From: Monosporascus cannonballus
Lineage: Eukaryota; Ascomycota; Sordariomycetes; Xylariales
Direction of reading: 5' to 3'
Length of the DNA: 64,000 nucleotides
Assembly (NCBI GenBank): GCA_004154925.1
Contig: QJNS01000085.1
Span: 62,001-126,000 of the forward strand
Made by a program: the position numbers and the translations under genes. Within the stretch, counting starts at the first letter, position 1, and every line of letters begins with the position of its first letter. This document shows, piece by piece, positions 59,654-64,000 of the stretch. Below the pieces are notes generated by a model. The model was not told the DNA's origin. It saw only the letters and a program-made list of their open reading frames with translations, and did not search any database.

Positions 59654-61142
59654 AGTTTATGATATTCAACGTAACTTGAGATACAGACCTCTTTCTGTTA
59701 CCGTACGTATAATTATACCACTTCTTAGCTCTAGATCAGCGAATTCCACGCCTCGCTGCCGCCTTAAGCTATGCCTAAAAGCATTTAATAGTCGTATTAT
59801 TAAACGTACAGCTCTCATCAAACGTATTAAACGTTTTTATTTAAGAAAAAAAAGCTAAAAGTTTTAATATAGCTATATACATACTTAATCTCATCAACAA
59901 CTTGTTTAACGCGTTCGAAGAAAAGTATATTAATCTTCTCTTAACGGCTATCGCTTTTTTGCGTATAAAAAAACCCATAGATTTTTTAAAATTCTTTTTA
60001 TCACTATTAAGCGATAGTAGAAATTTTTATTTTCTATCCTTAAGCACTCTTTTTAATATACGCTATCGCGGTATCTTTAATTTAAAGCGGAATTATTTCA
60101 AAAATTCTTTAAAGCTAAATTATATTATTGTTCTATTTTTATTACATAGCTCTGTAAATATAAGCGCTATATATAAGAAATGATATATCTTCGGTTAGCT
60201 TTTATCTTTTATAATGGGTAGTTTTACGGCTTTTTTAACGACATTTCATCGTATAAAAGCATATTATTAAGATAGCTATACGCCTTGTAGACGAAACGAT
60301 CAAAATCGTAAATAATTTCCTATATTTTATACGACGTGTATTATAGCCGCAACTACATCCGAAAAACTAAGTTAATAAAATAGAATATATTCTTAACTCT
60401 TTTCTCGAATCCTATCCTCGCCCTATACTCAACCGCTTTCTACGCTTTTAAATCCTTAATATAGATAAAGCTTTGCTTTTATTTAAATATAGAAATAGCT
60501 ATATATATAGTCTTAAAGGCCTCCGAACCGTTACCGCGAAATCGGACCGCAATAAGTAGGATAAAAGACAGACTAACTTAATCCTTTTTATATAGGCTAA
60601 TAGAAAAGGCCGAAAGGGGTTAGAGCCTATAATTATCTTTTACAGCGTTTCTAGAAACCATTTCTAGATACTCGATAAAAAAAAGTAATACACAATCGAC
60701 GTAAAGGTTTTCTTTAATAAAAAGATATATAATAACTAAAAAATTATAACAGATATCGTAAATAACTTCGAGAAATACGCGGACGGCAAAATGTAAGGTA
60801 GTAAGAGTGCGACGCTAACTACAATACTAAAAAGTCAGCAATTCCAAACTCCAATTAGGGTTTAAACATCTTAATTCACCTTATAAGGACTAGCTATATA
60901 TATTATCATACAAAAATATATTATTAATTATGGACGTAATAGCGTTTTGTGAGACTCCGAAACTTATAGAACTTTTTCGCGGTTATAAGATTATTACCGC
61001 TTTTATCTTATCTAGCTGTATAAACTTTTTCCAATCTCTAAATATAGCAGTTAATAGCTCTTTTAAAAAATGGTACGCTAAATTCGCAAATAGGTATATC
61101 GCGAAAACAAAGAATTAATATTTTTAACAATAAGAGAGTTTT
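59654..61142. other. Older degenerate sequence with transposase traces
   Basis: Host sequence that was joined to 41,182 before the copia insertions. It is AT-rich but less uniformly mutated than the retroelements. Open frames at 59,676-59,858 and 59,902-60,183 (+) are not recognisable. It includes the inverted short-repeat copy at about 60,815-60,895 and the transposase trace listed next. Confidence 0.45.
60930..61118 (+). pseudogene. C-terminal fragment of a DDE transposase (pogo/jerky-like)
   Basis: The 62-codon frame contains TPKLIELFRGYKI and then LSSCINFFQSLNIAVNSSFKKWY. The spacing matches the end of the DDE_1 catalytic domain, where a 'QPLD' block is followed by Asn-x-x-Phe-Lys; here Pro and Asp are replaced by Ser and Asn, consistent with transitions. 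The rest of the transposase is not readable upstream, so this is a decayed remnant. Confidence 0.55.
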
Positions 61143-62710
61143 TGTAACGAATCTGTTATATATTCACCTGGAGGAATGAGCAGTATTCGAAATAGGGTCT
61201 TAATTTGCAGGTAATAATAGGGCGAAAAATGATTTAATGGTCTGTTCGTTAAAGAGATTTAAAAACTTTTCCCTTAATTAGAGAACGGTATAATTGCCTT
61301 TTAATTAAAAGCTTAGATTAATAATTAAGGAAAGAAACTAGATAAGTGCTATTGATATAAAAACTCGATTTTTTATATATTCCAATTTCTAAAATAAATA
61401 TATCGTAAATCTATATAACTTATATAATTTATATAATTTAGTACAGATTGCTTACATTACCTAAATTAATTAAATCACCTTAAGAGCTAAGCTTTCCTAT
61501 TCGTAATTTAGCCGCAACAAGTTTGCGCTAAGCTTTTAAAGGTTAGTTCCTTCGGATAAGAACCTCTGTTCCTGTAATACCATTTCCCTTTTCCAAGGAT
61601 CTTTATTTTAAAAATAAGAACCGTAAATTACCACTTTGTTTTGTTGAAAAAAATTAAAAATATCCTAGCTAATTTTACCATAATAGGCCGTATCCAAAAA
61701 GAAAAAAAAACCTCATTTAGATCAACGCAAAACGCGTAATAACAGTACAAATTTTATCGAGAATTTTAGTTCCAAAATTATCGTATATTCGAACTGTATC
61801 CGTTTAAGGAAGCTTAATTGTTTTTTCGTATCGGATATCGCCAATTGTAATTATTGTATTCGTTGTTAACGTTTAGTTTACGATATGTTAAATATAAATT
61901 CTTTAATAAAATTTTTTTTAAAAAAAACGTAAACGTGTGATAAGGCGATATGAATGTAACGAATCTGTCATACATCCACCTGGAGGTATGAGCAGTATCC
62001 GAAAAGGGTTCTTGATTTGCAGGTAATAATAGAGCGAAAAATGATTCAGTGGTTTATTCGTTAAAGAAATTTAAAGATTTTTCCCTTAATTAGAGAACGG
62101 TGTAATTGCCTTTTGGTTAAGAACTTAGATTAATAGCTAAGGAGCGAAACTAAATGGGTGCTATTTATATAAAAAATTAATTTATTATATATCCTAATTC
62201 CTAAAGTGAGTATATCGTGAATTTATGTAATTTATGTAATCTGGTTAAATTACTTAAATTAATTAGATTATTTAATAAACTAAGTTTTCCTATCTGGAGT
62301 TTACCCGTAATAAGTTCGTATTAGGCTTTATAAGTAAGTTTTTTCGAAATAAGAACCCTTATTCCTATAATATTATTTCCCTTTTCTAAGGATTTTTATT
62401 CTAAAAATAAAAACCGTAAATTCCTATTTTGCTTAATCGGAGAAAATTTTGAAAATACCTTAATTGATTTTATTATAACAGGCCGTATTTAAAAAAAAAA
62501 GAAAACCTTAATTAAATTAGCGCGAATTTCGTAATAAGCGCGCGGATTTTATTAAGATATTTGGCTTTAAGGCTATTTTTTGTTCAAATTATTTTCGTTT
62601 TAAAAAGCCTGAATATTTTTACTTGGCCGATATCCTAAGTTGTAATTATTGCACCCGCCGTTAACGTTTAACTTATAACGTATTAACCATAAATTCGCTG
62701 GTTAAGATTA
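61143..62710 (-). repeat. Tandem pair of LTR-containing units, spacing 812 bases
   Basis: Two direct copies start TGTAACGAATCTGT at 61,143 and 61,955 and stay alignable for about 750 bases each, to about 61,900 and 62,710. Their first ~215 bases match the solo LTR at 54,482-54,902 read on the minus strand; the rest does not, so they are a longer subfamily. Differences between the units are mostly transitions. The second unit abuts the gypsy remnant on its right and probably is that element's 3' LTR with an extra copy beside it. Confidence 0.65.
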
Positions 62711-62739
62711 AGGAGGAAAAGGTACGTTTGCAAAAGGAA

Positions 62740-63070
62740 TAACGTAAGGTGCAAGATATTTTAATGGCGTATTAAAAGGTTACTAAAAAGAAAATAAGGG
62801 AATTCGTTAACCGGTTAAAACGATTTTAATTATAGCAGGATATTTTTAATAAAAAGGCCTTTGCGATTTTAAAAGAAAAATACGAATTGGACTAATTGGA
62901 AAAGTAAGAAAAGCTAAAAAAAAACGTTATTACATTAAAGCAAAATAAATATAATTTATTTCTGAAATGGACGCCATCGTAAAGGCGTTTACTTCCTTCG
63001 ATTAAAACGTTAAAGGTTTAGATTTAAATAAGGAACCGTTATCGCCTACGACCTTGGCTACGTTAAAAAC
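62740..63070 (+). pseudogene. Antisense coiled-coil frame beside the second gypsy remnant
   Basis: A plus-strand frame broken by stops reads KKAFAILKEKYELD and EKLKKNVITLKQNKYN, similar in pattern to the antisense frame at 51,358-51,640. It lies between the chromodomain end of the minus-strand gypsy polyprotein and its presumed LTR, the same relative place. Confidence 0.4.
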
Positions 63071-63119
63071 GGTCGGTTAGGATTTTGGCAGTAAAACGTC
63101 TTAATTAAGTTTATCGCAT

Positions 63120-64000
63120 TCGTTAAATAATTAAATGGTTTTTATATATTTTCTTTATGTAAGTATTTTTTTTATTTAATTAGGTACTGGATTTTGTTTT
63201 TAATTATTTTAAAATCTAATATTCGTTTGATTTTATATTTATTAAAATCTTTTTTAAGTTTTAAATCTATTTTTAACGGGGCGTTCTTAGGTGTTAATTT
63301 AAATAAGGAAATATGGAAAACAGGGTATATTTTTATGTTTTTGGATAACGACAGTTAGTAATTAATTCTGGAAATAACTTTTTTAATTTTAAACGGGCCA
63401 AACTTTTTAAAATCAAGTTTGTCGCTGGGTTTTTTCGTTTTGATCTATAAGACGTTCGAAATTACGTTTTATTTTTAGCGTAACAAATAAACCTTGTTTT
63501 TTTTCGTTAAAATTAATTTCTTAATTTTTTTATTATTATAATACTGGGTTATCCGTTATTAGAAAAATCGTAATTCGTTTTAAAAACGGGTTTAAATTAT
63601 TTTAATTTTTGTCGTTAATATTTTTACTTTTAAGGCAATCGTAATAATTTTTAGTACCTTATTAAATAATTATTTGGGTCGTTTTATTTTTGCATTATGT
63701 CCGTATATAGCCGTATAAAAAATATACTTATGTTTTCGTTAATAAATATATTATAAACAATTTATATTAACGGTAAAAATTTTATCTAATTATTTTGTTA
63801 ATAATTAACGTAATTTCGAAAATATTATTTTAAAGTTTAATTAAGTCGCTTTATTTATTTATCTGTTTAAGGATAATATGCTGTCGAGAATTTGAACTTA
63901 ATATTAATTAATTTAAAAAAATTAATACCGAATTTTGAAATAAATAACGTATCTTTATTAGAAATAATTTTTTTTAATATCCCGTATTTATCGAAATAAT
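63120..64000 (-). mobile_element. Ty3/gypsy chromovirus remnant: integrase C-terminus and chromodomain (continues past window)
   Basis: On the minus strand, from the window edge inward, integrase catalytic-core remnants are readable (DTLFISKFW, KFSTAYYP, then a block ending NIFINENISIFF). The C-terminal block KKPSDKLDFKKFGPFKIKK follows at about 63,440-63,380. A chromodomain-like segment (KYKIKRILDFKIIKNKIQYLIK, stop, KKYL) lies at about 63,240-63,160. Stops replace Trp and Gln codons. The element extends to the right beyond the window; its sequence differs from the gypsy element at 45,654-52,290. Confidence 0.78.

Noticed and set aside
41183..64000. Long gene-like ORFs in the AT-rich block
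   Set aside because: The frames listed by simple translation there are at most about 120 codons, are broken pieces of retroelements or chance AT-rich frames, and use no plausible splice sites.

Overview
This is a window of nuclear DNA from a filamentous ascomycete, most likely a Sordariomycete-like mould. Genes carry short introns (48-143 bases, one of 250) with CTAAC-type branch sites, the orthologues are fungal (Cef1, Sec7, Hsm3, Rpc31, Yvc1, Jen1), and the last 23 kb look destroyed by repeat-induced point mutation (RIP). The exact lineage cannot be fixed from the sequence alone.

Positions 1 to about 41,180 form the gene-bearing part, with GC-rich exons. In order: the 3' part of the splicing factor CEF1 (+); a vacuolar-type amino-acid/multidrug MFS transporter (-, six exons); the Arf exchange factor SEC7 (+); the proteasome chaperone HSM3 (-); the RNA polymerase III subunit RPC31 (+); a large fungal AAA ATPase (-, seven exons); the vacuolar TRP channel YVC1 (+); a small cysteine-rich ORF (-); a Jen1-type monocarboxylate transporter (-, four exons); a frameshifted LRR/F-box-like gene (-); an aldo/keto reductase (+, three exons); a degenerate GC-rich gene (-); and a macro-domain protein (-). 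Most are housekeeping genes with no operon-like grouping. HSM3 and RPC31 share a divergent promoter, as do AAA and YVC1 across 3.9 kb. Gene density and integrity drop after about 33 kb, toward the repeat block.

Positions 41,183 to 64,000 are an AT-rich transposon graveyard. Terminal repeats and target-site duplications resolve it into layers. (a) A Ty1/copia-type element (+), 41,183-53,290, has 163-base LTRs and TSD ATAAG. (b) It is split by a Ty3/gypsy element (+), 45,654-52,290, with TSD CTTCG. (c) A related copia-type element (-), 53,325-59,648, has 165-base LTRs and TSD CATTT/TATTT. It lies tail to tail with the first, so the block reads as a huge imperfect palindrome with only a 34-base gap at its centre. 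(d) Short, barely mutated LTR-like insertions (54,482-54,902 and 55,344-55,489) lie inside the second copia element. (e) Beyond 59,654 come a DDE-transposase remnant, an 812-base-spaced tandem of LTR-containing units, and part of a second, chromodomain-bearing gypsy element (-) running off the window. No intact transposon protein survives.

No prokaryote-type defence system, CRISPR array or convincing secondary-metabolite cluster is present, and I could not confirm any tRNA gene. The most unusual points are the reconstructable nested and tail-to-tail insertion history, short insertions that escaped RIP, an antisense coiled-coil reading frame at the same place in two gypsy elements, micro-exons of 21 and 25 bases, and a GC-AG intron in SEC7.
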